Shown in pieces: positions 34,143-42,178 of a stretch of 64,000 nucleotides of DNA (within the stretch, counting starts at the first letter, position 1; each line of letters begins with the position of its first letter). Below the pieces are notes generated by a model. The model was not told where the DNA came from. It worked only from the letters and a program-made list of their open reading frames with translations, and ran no database searches. Where the stretch lies: the NCBI RefSeq assembly GCF_004799325.1, contig NZ_SSMD01000001.1, positions 186,001-250,000 on the forward strand. The letters are read 5' to 3'. The position numbers were made by a program, and so were the translations under genes. The stretch is from Thalassobius vesicularis (GTDB lineage: Bacteria; Pseudomonadota; Alphaproteobacteria; Rhodobacterales; Rhodobacteraceae).

Positions 34143-35132
34143 TCAGTTCAGCGCCTTGTCCGTGATCATGTGGGTCCAGGCCCCTTCGGGCGCTTTCGAG
34201 ATCACCGGGTCCGAACCGCCCGACAGCAGCGACGCCACCGTGCGTTCGTAGTCGGCCGGGTCCAGCGCGCCGTTCGAGCCGGCGGTCAGCTTCGCCACTT
34301 CGCCCATCATGCGTTTCTGGTGTGCTTCGGTCTGTGCGCCCGAGGCATCGTTGTCCAGCACGATCATGGCCGCGTCATCGGGGTTTTCTTCGGCCCATTT
34401 CCAGCCCTTCATCGAGGCGCGGACGAATTTCACCATCTTCTCGACGAAGGCGGGGTCTTTCAGGTTGTCTTCCAGCACGTACATGCCGTCTTCCAGCGTG
34501 GCGACGCCCTGATCCTCGTACTTGAAGACCACCAGATCGTCCGGGGACAGGCCCGCGTCGATGATCTGCCAGTATTCGTTATAGGTCATGGTCGACACGC
34601 ATGCCGCCTGGCCCTGCAGGATCGGATCGACGTTGAAGCCCTGCTTCAGCACCGTCACGCCATCCGCGCCACCCTCGGTCGAGTAGCCCAGCTTGCTCAT
34701 CCAGCTCAGGAACGGGTATTCGTTGCCGAAGAACCAGACGCCCAGCGTCTTGCCCTTGAAGTCGGCGGGACTGGCCACGCCGGCATCCTTGCGGCAGGTC
34801 AGCATCATGCCCGACGATTTGAACGGCTGCGCGATGTTGACCAGCGCCAGGCCCTTCTCGCGCGAGGCCAGTGCGGACGGCATCCAGTCCAGCACCACAT
34901 CGGCGCCACCACCCGCGATCACCTGCGCGGGGGCAATGTCAGGGCCGCCGGGCTTGATCGTCACGTCCAGCCCTTCCTCGGCATAGAACCCCTTGTCCAG
35001 CGCGACGTAATAGCCCGCGAACTGGGCCTGCGTGACCCATTTCAGCTGCAACGTCACCTGATCTGCGGCTGCTGCCATGCCGCCCCAAAGGGCCAGCGCG
35101 GCGACGCCCAGCGATTTCACCATGGTTTTCAT
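34143..35132 (-). CDS. ABC transporter substrate-binding protein, NMT1/THI5-like (pyrimidine-type)
   Basis: A 329-residue periplasmic protein with a signal peptide of about 22 residues ending MAAA. The fold is that of NMT1/THI5-like binding proteins: QLKWVTQAQFAGYYVALDKGFY, GGGADVVLDWMPSAL and GKTLGVWFFGNEYPFL. Such proteins bind pyrimidine or thiamine-precursor ligands. AGGAGAG lies upstream. It is the last gene of an ATPase-permease-permease-binding protein operon next to dihydropyrimidinase, so the ligand is probably uracil, thymine, a dihydropyrimidine or a hydantoin. Confidence 0.9.
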   Translation of the reverse strand: MKTMVKSLGVAALALWGGMAAAADQVTLQLKWVTQAQFAGYYVALDKGFYAEEGLDVTIKPGGPDIAPAQVIAGGGADVVLDWMPSALASREKGLALVNIAQPFKSSGMMLTCRKDAGVASPADFKGKTLGVWFFGNEYPFLSWMSKLGYSTEGGADGVTVLKQGFNVDPILQGQAACVSTMTYNEYWQIIDAGLSPDDLVVFKYEDQGVATLEDGMYVLEDNLKDPAFVEKMVKFVRASMKGWKWAEENPDDAAMIVLDNDASGAQTEAHQKRMMGEVAKLTAGSNGALDPADYERTVASLLSGGSDPVISKAPEGAWTHMITDKALN

Positions 35133-35191
35133 GTTTCATACTCTCCTAGTTAGTCGTTGATTATTGGTTAAGCCGTTGTTGTTTTTATTGC

Positions 35192-36034
35192 TCAGCCTCG
35201 TTGCGACGGGTGCCAGAAGGTGACTGCCTTTTCCAGCAGAGCGACCCCGCCATAGAATGCGGACCCCACGATGGCGGCGACGACGATCTCGGCCCAGACC
35301 AGGTCCAGCGCCAATTGTCCCACACTCGTGGAAATCCGGAACCCCATCCCCCGGATCGGAGACCCGAAGAACTCTGCCACGATGGCACCGATCAGGGCCA
35401 GAGTCGTGGCAATTTTCAAGCCGTTAAAGATAAACGGCATCGCCGCGGGCAGGCGCAGCTTGCGCAGCGTCGTCCAATAGCCCGAGGCATAGGTGCGCAT
35501 CAGATCCCGCTGCATGGCATCCGTGGCCTGCAGCCCCTCGACCGTGTTCACCAACATCGGGAAGAACACCATGACGACGACCACGGCGGCCTTGGACTGC
35601 CAGTCAAAGCCGAACCACATCACCAGGATCGGGGCCATGCCGATGATCGGCAGCGCGGCGACGAAGTTGCCCACCGGCAGCAGCCCGCGCCGCAGGAACG
35701 GAAAGCGGTCCACCACGACGGCCGTCAGGAACGCGGCCCCGCAGCCAAAGACATACCCGCTCAGCGCGCCTTTCAGCACGGTCTGAACGAAATCCTCCCA
35801 CAGGATGCCGGTCGAGGCGACGAACCGCCCCGCGATCGCGCTGGGGGCCGGCAGCAGCACCGGCGAGATGCCAAACCCGCGCACGATGCTTTCCCAGATC
35901 AGCAGCAGCGTGATGCCGAACACCACCGGCACCGCCAGACCCGTGGCCCGGCTGCGCGGCAGGCGCGACAGCCACACGTTCAGGCCCCAGCCCAGCGCCC
36001 AAGCGATTACTCCGAAGACAATCCAGCCCATCAC
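35192..36034 (-). CDS. ABC transporter permease (pyrimidine/hydantoin importer)
   Basis: A 280-residue permease of the SsuC/TauC class with about six spans. The EAA loop reads LMRTYASGYWTTLRKLRLPAAMPFIFNGLKI, the ATPase docking segment. Its start overlaps the stop of the neighbouring permease by 4 bp (ATGA). With the second permease it forms a heterodimeric channel for the NMT1-type binding protein. Confidence 0.9.
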   Translation of the reverse strand: MMGWIVFGVIAWALGWGLNVWLSRLPRSRATGLAVPVVFGITLLLIWESIVRGFGISPVLLPAPSAIAGRFVASTGILWEDFVQTVLKGALSGYVFGCGAAFLTAVVVDRFPFLRRGLLPVGNFVAALPIIGMAPILVMWFGFDWQSKAAVVVVMVFFPMLVNTVEGLQATDAMQRDLMRTYASGYWTTLRKLRLPAAMPFIFNGLKIATTLALIGAIVAEFFGSPIRGMGFRISTSVGQLALDLVWAEIVVAAIVGSAFYGGVALLEKAVTFWHPSQRG

Positions 36035-36894
36035 GCCATCCCCATCCGTTTCAGCGTCACCCGCTGGATCAGCCCGATGATCGCGACCAGACAGGCCGCA
36101 AGGGCCGCCGCCATGATCAGCGCGCTCCAGATCTGGATGGTCTGGCCATAGTACGAGCCCGCCAGCAGACGCGCGCCCAGCCCGGCCACGGCACCCGTCG
36201 GCAATTCACCCACGATGGCCCCCACCAGCGACGCCGCCATCGCGATCTTCAACGAGGCGAACAGGTACGGCATCGAGCTCGGCAGGCGCAGCTTCCAGAA
36301 TTGCTGCGACGCAGTGGCGTTCCACGTCCGCATCTGGTCCAGCTGCATCATGTCCGGGCTGCGCAGCCCCTTCACCATGCCCACCACGACCGGGAAAAAC
36401 GACAGGTACATCGAGATGATGGCCTTCGGCAGCAGGCCAGAAATCCCCACCGCGTTCAGCACCACGATGATCATCGGCGCAATCGCCAGGATCGGGATGG
36501 TCTGGGACGCGATCACCCACGGCATCACGCTCATGTCCATGACGCGGTTATAGACGATCCCCACCGCCAGCCCGATCCCCAGAACCGTGCCCAGCACGAA
36601 GCCCAGCAAGGTCGAGCTCAGCGTGATCCCCGAATGGAACACCAACGAGCGTTTCGAGGTGATCTTCTTCTCGACCGTCGTTTCCCAGATCTCGGCCGCC
36701 ACCTGGTGCGGCGCGGGCAGTTTGGGTTTGTCCTGCGCCCATGTGTCGGCCACCAGCTCGCTGAACGACAGCTCGACCCCGGCGCGTTTGGCCTGATCCT
36801 TGGCCCAGGCCGCGTTCAGCACCACGGCCATCGCGTACCACAGCACAAAGATCGCGGCGACCACGGTCAGAACGGGTAGGAAGCTCTTTCTCAT
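36031..36894 (-). CDS. ABC transporter permease (pyrimidine/hydantoin importer), second subunit
   Basis: A 287-residue SsuC/TauC-type permease. The N-terminal span (LPVLTVVAAIFVLWYAMAVV) is followed by a periplasmic segment, then the channel domain with the EAA loop QMRTWNATASQQFWKLRLPSSMPYLFASLKIA. The start at 36894 is chosen because a purine-rich GGGGGAC is upstream; the frame also opens at 36948. It follows the ATPase gene in the same operon. Confidence 0.9.
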   Translation of the reverse strand: MRKSFLPVLTVVAAIFVLWYAMAVVLNAAWAKDQAKRAGVELSFSELVADTWAQDKPKLPAPHQVAAEIWETTVEKKITSKRSLVFHSGITLSSTLLGFVLGTVLGIGLAVGIVYNRVMDMSVMPWVIASQTIPILAIAPMIIVVLNAVGISGLLPKAIISMYLSFFPVVVGMVKGLRSPDMMQLDQMRTWNATASQQFWKLRLPSSMPYLFASLKIAMAASLVGAIVGELPTGAVAGLGARLLAGSYYGQTIQIWSALIMAAALAACLVAIIGLIQRVTLKRMGMA

Positions 36895-36957
36895 GTGCGC
36901 GTCCCCCGGCCGGATCGCGGCGTACGAAAACCGGCAAGAATCGTACAATCGGGATGG

Positions 36958-37764
36958 TTAATCATCATATGCATGCCCCGCACGCAGCCCCTCGCGGACG
37001 CGATGGGCGATCTCCAGAAACTCGGGCGTGTCGCGGATATCCAGCGGCCGTTCGCGTGGCAGAGTGCTTTCGATCACGTCGGTAATCCGCCCCGGACGCG
37101 GCGACATCACCACGATCCGCGTGCTCAGGTACACCGCCTCGGGGATCGAGTGCGTCACGAACCCGATCGTCTTGTTCGTCCGCGCCCAAAGCTGCAGCAG
37201 CTGTTCGTTCAGGTGATCGCGCACGATCTCGTCCAGCGCGCCAAAGGGTTCGTCCATCAGCAGGATGTCCGCATCGAACGCCAACGCCCGCGCAATCGAG
37301 GCCCGCTGCTGCATCCCGCCCGACAGCTGCCAGGGGAATTTCTTTTCAAAACCAGACAGTTCCACCAGATCCAGCACGCGTTTCACGCGCTCGTCCTGAT
37401 CGGATTTGGTGTAGCCCATGATCTCTAGCGGCAGGCGGATGTTGCCGCCGATGGTGCGCCACGGATACAGGCCCGCATGTTGAAACACATAGCCATAAGC
37501 CCGCGTCTTGCGCGCCTCCTCGGGGCTGACACCGTTCACGGTGATGCTGCCTGCGGTGGGTTTTTCCAGATCCGCCATGACCCGCAGGAACGTGGTCTTG
37601 CCGCATCCCGACGGGCCGATGAAACTGACGAAATCGCCCTTGTTGATCTCCAGATTCACGTCCTTCAACGCGTGGACCGGCCCGTCATTCGTCTGGAATG
37701 TCAGGTTCAGCCCCTTGGCGCTGATCACTGGTGCGGCGGTTTCGTTTGCCTGCGCTGCCGTCAT
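36958..37764 (-). CDS. ABC transporter ATP-binding protein (pyrimidine/hydantoin importer)
   Basis: A 268-residue ABC ATPase of the SsuB/TauB class: Walker A GPSGCGKTT near residue 55, Q-loop VFQHAGLYPW, signature LSGGMQQRASIARAL, Walker B ILLMDEPFGALD, switch His in VTHSIPEAV. It energises the two permeases downstream. Only 54 bp separate it from the divergent cupin gene, so either a compact divergent promoter lies there or it is transcribed from the hydA side through the antisense of the cupin gene. Confidence 0.92.
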   Translation of the reverse strand: MTAAQANETAAPVISAKGLNLTFQTNDGPVHALKDVNLEINKGDFVSFIGPSGCGKTTFLRVMADLEKPTAGSITVNGVSPEEARKTRAYGYVFQHAGLYPWRTIGGNIRLPLEIMGYTKSDQDERVKRVLDLVELSGFEKKFPWQLSGGMQQRASIARALAFDADILLMDEPFGALDEIVRDHLNEQLLQLWARTNKTIGFVTHSIPEAVYLSTRIVVMSPRPGRITDVIESTLPRERPLDIRDTPEFLEIAHRVREGLRAGHAYDD

Positions 37765-37818
37765 TGTGGTTCAATTCTCCTTGCGCCAAACCGGCGCCGT
37801 TCTTCTAAAGAGGCCGAC

Positions 37819-38229
37819 ATGGACACGTTCCGTCCCGGGACCTGCATCAAGCTCCGCCCTGGCCAGACCTATGCGGGCAAGCAGGGCTTCAACTATTTCA
37901 ATGGCATAGCCAAGGAAACCACCGGATCGCAAGCCATCTGCATGCATCTGCTGACGGTTCCGCCCGGTGGCCGCGCCAAAGCTCATAAACACGCCACGCA
38001 CGAGACCGCGATCTATGTTGTGTCCGGGTCCGCCATCATGTACTGGGGCGAAAACCTGGAACATTGCATGGAAACCAGCGCGGGCGATCTGATCTACATT
38101 CCTGCCGACGTGCCGCATTTGCCGATCAATACGGGCACCGAGCCGACCCAGGCTGTCATCGCCCGGACCGACCCGCATGAGCAGGAAAGCGTGGTCTTGC
38201 TTCCGCATCTGGATGCCCTCGTGCCCTGA
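37819..38229 (+). CDS. Cupin-domain protein
   Basis: A 136-residue single-domain cupin. Metal-binding motif 1 is GGRAKAHKHATHETAIYVVSG and motif 2 is GDLIYIPADVPHLPINTG. Function is unknown, but cupins of this kind occur in ureide and pyrimidine degradation clusters. It lies on the opposite strand between hydA (ending 3 bp away, convergent) and the ABC ATPase gene (divergent), breaking the leftward gene series. RBS-like AAAGAGG is upstream. Confidence 0.85.
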   Translation: MDTFRPGTCIKLRPGQTYAGKQGFNYFNGIAKETTGSQAICMHLLTVPPGGRAKAHKHATHETAIYVVSGSAIMYWGENLEHCMETSAGDLIYIPADVPHLPINTGTEPTQAVIARTDPHEQESVVLLPHLDALVP

Positions 38230-38232
38230 CCC

Positions 38233-39693
38233 TTAAATCCCTGCCGGGATGTTCATCGGATCGCGCTTGATCATCTTCGGCGCGGTCAGTTCCTTCCACT
38301 TCGACAGCGCCACGCTGGCCGAGTTGAACGCGGGCCGCGGGATGAACCGCCCCCGTCCCGGCTGCGGCTGGCTGTTCTGACCCCAGGCCCAGATCACCTC
38401 GCCCCGGTTCAGGGTGTAACGGGCTTGCGCCGTCACCTCGAAGCCCTCGAACACGTTGTAATCCAGCACCGAATGGTGGTTCGACGCGCTGATCGTCTTG
38501 CTGATCTTCGGATCCCACACCACGATATCGGCGTCGGCCCCCTCAACAATCGCCCCCTTGCGCGGATAGATGTTCAGGATCTTCGCCACGTTGGTCGAGG
38601 TCGCCGCGACAAACTCGTTCGGCGTCAGGCGGCCGGTCTCCACGCCCTCGGTCCACAGCACGGCCAGACGTTCCTCCAACCCGTTGGACCCGTTGGGAAT
38701 CTTGGTGAAATCATTGATCCCCATACGTTTCTGCTTGGTCGAGAATGCGGCATGGTCCGTCGCCACCACCTGCAACGACCCGGACTGAAGCCCCGCCCAC
38801 AGGCTGTTCTGGTGCTCCTTGTTCCGGAACGGAGGCGACATCACCCGGCGTGCGGCGTGGTCCCAATCCTTGTTGAAATACTCGCTTTCATCCAGCGTCA
38901 GGAACTGGATCAGCGGCTCGCCATAGACCCGCATCCCCTTCTGCCGCGCCCGCCGGATCGCCTCATGCGCCTGCTCACAGCTGACGTGCACGATGTACAG
39001 CGGCACACCCGCCGCATCGGCAATCGTGATCGCGCGGTTGGCGGCTTCGCCCTCGAACTCGGGCGGACGGGAATAGGCGTGCGCCTCGGGGCCGGTCTTG
39101 CCTTCGGACAGCAGTTTTTCCTGCATCGCCGCGACCAGATCGCCGTTTTCCGCGTGCACCATCGCCAGCGCGCCCAGCTCCTTGCAGCGCTTGAACGAGG
39201 CGAACATCTCGTCATCCTCGACCATCAGCGCGCCCTTGTAGGCCATGAAATGCTTGAACGAGTTCACGCCCATATCCACGGCGTCTTTCATCTCGTTGAA
39301 AACATTCTCGTTCCAGCCGGTAATCGCCATGTGATAGCCGACGTCCGAGCAGATCTGCGGCGCGGATTTCCGGTGCCATTCGTTGATCGCGTTCTTGATG
39401 CTGCCATCCTCGCCCGGCAGGCAGAAATCCACCACCATCGTGGTGCCGCCAACGGCCGCGGCCCAGGTGCCGGATTCAAACGTTTCCGCCGCCGTGGTGC
39501 CCATGAACGGCATCTCCAGATGCGTATGCGGGTCGATCCCGCCGGGGATCACATAGGCGCCTTCCGCGTCGATATATTCGTCGCCCTTCAGGTCCTCGCC
39601 GATCTGCTTGATGGTCTCGCCCTCGATCAGCACATCCGCCTTCCAGGTGCGGTCCGCGGTGCAGACCATGCCGCCCTTGATGACTTTGGTCAT
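38233..39693 (-). CDS. hydA: Dihydropyrimidinase (D-hydantoinase)
   Basis: A 486-residue amidohydrolase. The metal ligands are HTH in GGIDPHTHLEMPFMG (about residues 56-58), the carbamylated Lys in FKHFMAYKGAL near 150, His in MVHAENGD and HVSCEQAHEA, and Asp in VVATDHAAF. It opens 5,6-dihydrouracil to N-carbamoyl-beta-alanine. It is downstream of the carbamoylase and a 101-residue unknown, in an operon headed by a RutR-like site. Confidence 0.94.
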   Translation of the reverse strand: MTKVIKGGMVCTADRTWKADVLIEGETIKQIGEDLKGDEYIDAEGAYVIPGGIDPHTHLEMPFMGTTAAETFESGTWAAAVGGTTMVVDFCLPGEDGSIKNAINEWHRKSAPQICSDVGYHMAITGWNENVFNEMKDAVDMGVNSFKHFMAYKGALMVEDDEMFASFKRCKELGALAMVHAENGDLVAAMQEKLLSEGKTGPEAHAYSRPPEFEGEAANRAITIADAAGVPLYIVHVSCEQAHEAIRRARQKGMRVYGEPLIQFLTLDESEYFNKDWDHAARRVMSPPFRNKEHQNSLWAGLQSGSLQVVATDHAAFSTKQKRMGINDFTKIPNGSNGLEERLAVLWTEGVETGRLTPNEFVAATSTNVAKILNIYPRKGAIVEGADADIVVWDPKISKTISASNHHSVLDYNVFEGFEVTAQARYTLNRGEVIWAWGQNSQPQPGRGRFIPRPAFNSASVALSKWKELTAPKMIKRDPMNIPAGI

Positions 39694-39729
39694 ATCAAAA
39701 CTCCCTGTCTTTTCTTGTGGTTGCCCGGA

Positions 39730-40035
39730 TCACACCGACCCGAAACACCCAATCGCATCCCCATGCACCCCGATGTCGAGCGGCCCGAAGTCCGATTCAA
39801 CACAGAGTGAAAAATACCCCGCCGTGGGCAGGAAAATGACCCGGTACATCCCGTTCGATCGCGTCACGTTCCAGCATTTCTGGGTGATCCCCCCGCTGAA
39901 ATTGACGGTGACAAGGCGAGGTTCGACGACCGCCTTTTTGAAGTCCTCCAGCCGGGCCGCATCCATGCGATTGGCGGGATGATACCCCGCGATCGCCTTC
40001 GCCACCTCTGCCTTGACCTCGTCCTTTGTCACCAC
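39730..40035 (-). CDS. Small uncharacterised protein of the pyrimidine operon
   Basis: A 101-residue protein that I do not recognise. It has a helical N-terminus (DEVKAEVAKAIAGYHP) and then strands with NFSGGITQKCWNVTRSNGMYRVIFLP and two further Cys residues near the end. There is no signal peptide. It sits between the carbamoylase and dihydropyrimidinase genes with 18- and 36-bp gaps, so it is very probably co-transcribed; it could be an accessory or regulatory factor. Its codon use matches its neighbours. Confidence 0.7.
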   Translation of the reverse strand: MVTKDEVKAEVAKAIAGYHPANRMDAARLEDFKKAVVEPRLVTVNFSGGITQKCWNVTRSNGMYRVIFLPTAGYFSLCVESDFGPLDIGVHGDAIGCFGSV

Positions 40036-40053
40036 GCCGGGACCCTCCGGTCC

Positions 40054-41304
40054 TTAGTCCACGATCTGCGCTGTCTCCAGCACCGCGTGCAACAGCACAT
40101 CCGCGCCCGCGGCCGCCCACTCCTTCGAGATGTCCTCGGCCTCGTTATGGCTCAGCCCGTCGACACAGGGGCACATCACCATCGCGGTGGGCGCGACCTG
40201 GTTGATCCAGCAGGCATCGTGCCCCGCGCCCGAGATGATGTCCCTGTGGCTGTAGCCCAGCCGCTCGGCCGCGTTGCGAATGGCCGACACACACCCCTCA
40301 TCAAAGGCGACCGGATCGAATCCGCCCACCTTTTCAAACTCTACGCCCAGGCCCATCTCATCGCAAATCTTCTGCGCGCCTTCCTTCAGCCGCGCCTCCA
40401 TATCCTGGATCACGGCCAGATCGGGGCTGCGGAAATCGACGGTGAACACCACCTTGCCCGGGATCACGTTGCGCGAGTTGGGATAGACGTCGATATGGCC
40501 CGCCGCCCCCACCGCGTGGGGTTTGTGCGACCAGGCGATCTCGTCCACCAGTTCCAGCACGCGGGCCATGCCCAGCCCGGCATTCTTGCGCATCGGCATC
40601 GGGGTCGAGCCGGTATGCGCGTCCTTGCCGGTGATCGTAACCTGAATCCAGCTCAGACCCTGGCCGTGGGTGACAACACCGATATCCTTGCCCTCGATCT
40701 CCAGAATCGGGCCCTGTTCGATGTGCAGCTCAAAGAACGCGTGCATCTTGCGCGCACCGACTTCTTCCTCGCCCTTCCAGCCGATCCGCTCCAGCTCATC
40801 TCCGAATTTCTTGCCCTTGGCATCGACCCGCCCGTAAGCCCAGTCCTGCGTATGCACCCCCGCGAACACACCCGAGGCCAGCATCGCCGGCGCGAACCGG
40901 GTGCCTTCCTCGTTGGTCCAGTTGGTGGCCACGATCGGGTGCTTGGTCTTGATCCCCAGATCGTTGAGCGAGCGGACGACTTCCAGCGCGCCCAGAACCC
41001 CCAGCACCCCGTCGTATTTCCCACCGGTCGGCTGCGTATCCAGGTGGCTACCCACGTAAACCGGCAGCGCATCCGGGTCTTCGCCCGGACGCATGGCGAA
41101 CATGTTGCCCATCTGGTCCACACCCATCGAGCAGCCCGCGTCCTCGCACCATTTCTGGAACAATTTACGGCCCTCGCCATCGGCATCGGTCAGCGTCTGG
41201 CGGTTGTTCCCCCCCGCGACACCCGGCCCGATCTTGGCCATTTCCATCAGGCTGTCCCACAGACGGTCCGCATTGATTTTCAGATTTTCACCCGGCGCAG
41301 GCAT
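40054..41304 (-). CDS. pydC: Zn-dependent hydantoinase/carbamoylase family amidase, probable N-carbamoyl-beta-alanine amidohydrolase
   Basis: A 416-residue M20-family amidohydrolase of the allantoate amidohydrolase/beta-ureidopropionase group. The dinuclear metal site is visible as VGSHLDTQPTGGKYDGVLG, the Glu pair in TNEEGTRFAPAM, His in ELHIEQGPILE and the C-terminal SGAGHDACWI. Given PreA/PreT and dihydropyrimidinase nearby, its role is to release ammonia and CO2 from N-carbamoyl-beta-alanine. The start at 41304 has GAGGAA upstream. A RutR-like palindrome lies 77 bp before it. Confidence 0.9.
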   Translation of the reverse strand: MPAPGENLKINADRLWDSLMEMAKIGPGVAGGNNRQTLTDADGEGRKLFQKWCEDAGCSMGVDQMGNMFAMRPGEDPDALPVYVGSHLDTQPTGGKYDGVLGVLGALEVVRSLNDLGIKTKHPIVATNWTNEEGTRFAPAMLASGVFAGVHTQDWAYGRVDAKGKKFGDELERIGWKGEEEVGARKMHAFFELHIEQGPILEIEGKDIGVVTHGQGLSWIQVTITGKDAHTGSTPMPMRKNAGLGMARVLELVDEIAWSHKPHAVGAAGHIDVYPNSRNVIPGKVVFTVDFRSPDLAVIQDMEARLKEGAQKICDEMGLGVEFEKVGGFDPVAFDEGCVSAIRNAAERLGYSHRDIISGAGHDACWINQVAPTAMVMCPCVDGLSHNEAEDISKEWAAAGADVLLHAVLETAQIVD

Positions 41305-41380
41305 TGGTCGTTCCTCGTCTCTTTCCCTGTCAGTCAAGAGTTTCGCGCCTGGCTGGAGAGCGGCGCCCTCTTGCTGCTTT

Positions 41381-41396
41381 TTTACCATTTGGTAAA
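41381..41396. promoter_or_regulatory. RutR-type operator between pydC and rutR
   Basis: TTTACCATTTGGTAAA is a perfect 7-2-7 palindrome. It fits the Escherichia coli RutR consensus TTGACCANNTGGTCAA at all but the third base of each arm. It lies in the divergent region of the rutR gene. Confidence 0.75.
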
Positions 41397-41512
41397 TTGA
41401 CGATTGCCGCCCGCCCCGCATCTGTCAAGAAAACTCTTGGCTACCTCTCGCCACCGGATAGTCTAAAAGGGCTCACGATGAATTTTTCGTCAGTTTGTTG
41501 AAAGGGGCCTGA

Positions 41513-42139
41513 ATGAGTGCCGAGAACGCCGCGCCAGCCAAGAAACCAAGCCGGATTCAATTGCGCAATCGCAAGAAGATCCTAGAGGCCGCACTGGACG
41601 TTTTCTCGCAGCATGGCTACCGCGGCGCGACCTTGGACCAGATCGCCGAACAGGCCGGCCTGAGCAAGCCGAACATCCTGTATTACTTCGACGGCAAAGA
41701 GGCGATCCACGTCACCTTGCTCAGCAAACTGATGGAAACCTGGCTGGACCCGCTGCACGAAATGGACCCGAACGGCGAACCGCTGGACGAGATCTGCGCC
41801 TATGTCCGCCGCAAGATCCGCATGAGCCGCCAGTTCCCCCGCGAAAGCCGTCTGTTCGCCAACGAAATCCTGCAAGGCGCGCCGCGCATGGCCCCGCATC
41901 TGGAAAGCGACCTGAAACCGCTGTTCGAGGAAAAATGCGCCGTGATCCGCGAGTGGATGAAGCAGGGCAAGATCAACAAGGTCGACCCGCGCCACCTGAT
42001 CTTCTCGATCTGGGCCACCACCCAGCACTACGCCGATTTCGAGGCCCAGGTCACCGTCCTGACCCCCGGCGAAAAGGACATCATCAAGGGGGCGGAAAGC
42101 TATCTGGACACGCTGTTCCGAAACCTGCTGACGCCTTGA
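41513..42139 (+). CDS. rutR: TetR-family regulator, RutR-like
   Basis: A 208-residue TetR protein. The HTH spans roughly residues 20-65 (KKILEAALDVFSQHGYRGATLDQIAEQAGLSKPNILYYFDGK). The C-terminal part has RKIRMSRQFPRESRLFANEILQGAP, like RutR, the uracil/thymine-responsive regulator of pyrimidine degradation. GAAAGGGG precedes the ATG. It is flanked by the two pyrimidine operons and by the palindromes it probably binds; uracil binding should release it. Confidence 0.92.
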   Translation: MSAENAAPAKKPSRIQLRNRKKILEAALDVFSQHGYRGATLDQIAEQAGLSKPNILYYFDGKEAIHVTLLSKLMETWLDPLHEMDPNGEPLDEICAYVRRKIRMSRQFPRESRLFANEILQGAPRMAPHLESDLKPLFEEKCAVIREWMKQGKINKVDPRHLIFSIWATTQHYADFEAQVTVLTPGEKDIIKGAESYLDTLFRNLLTP

Positions 42140-42148
42140 TTTATAACG

Positions 42149-42175
42149 AAAAGCCCCGGCAGTGCCGGGGCTTTT
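42149..42175. terminator. Bidirectional terminator between rutR and preA
   Basis: AAAAGCCCCGGC / GCCGGGGCTTTT with a 3-nt loop; convergent genes on both sides end within 10 bp. Confidence 0.92.
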
Positions 42176-42178
42176 GCG

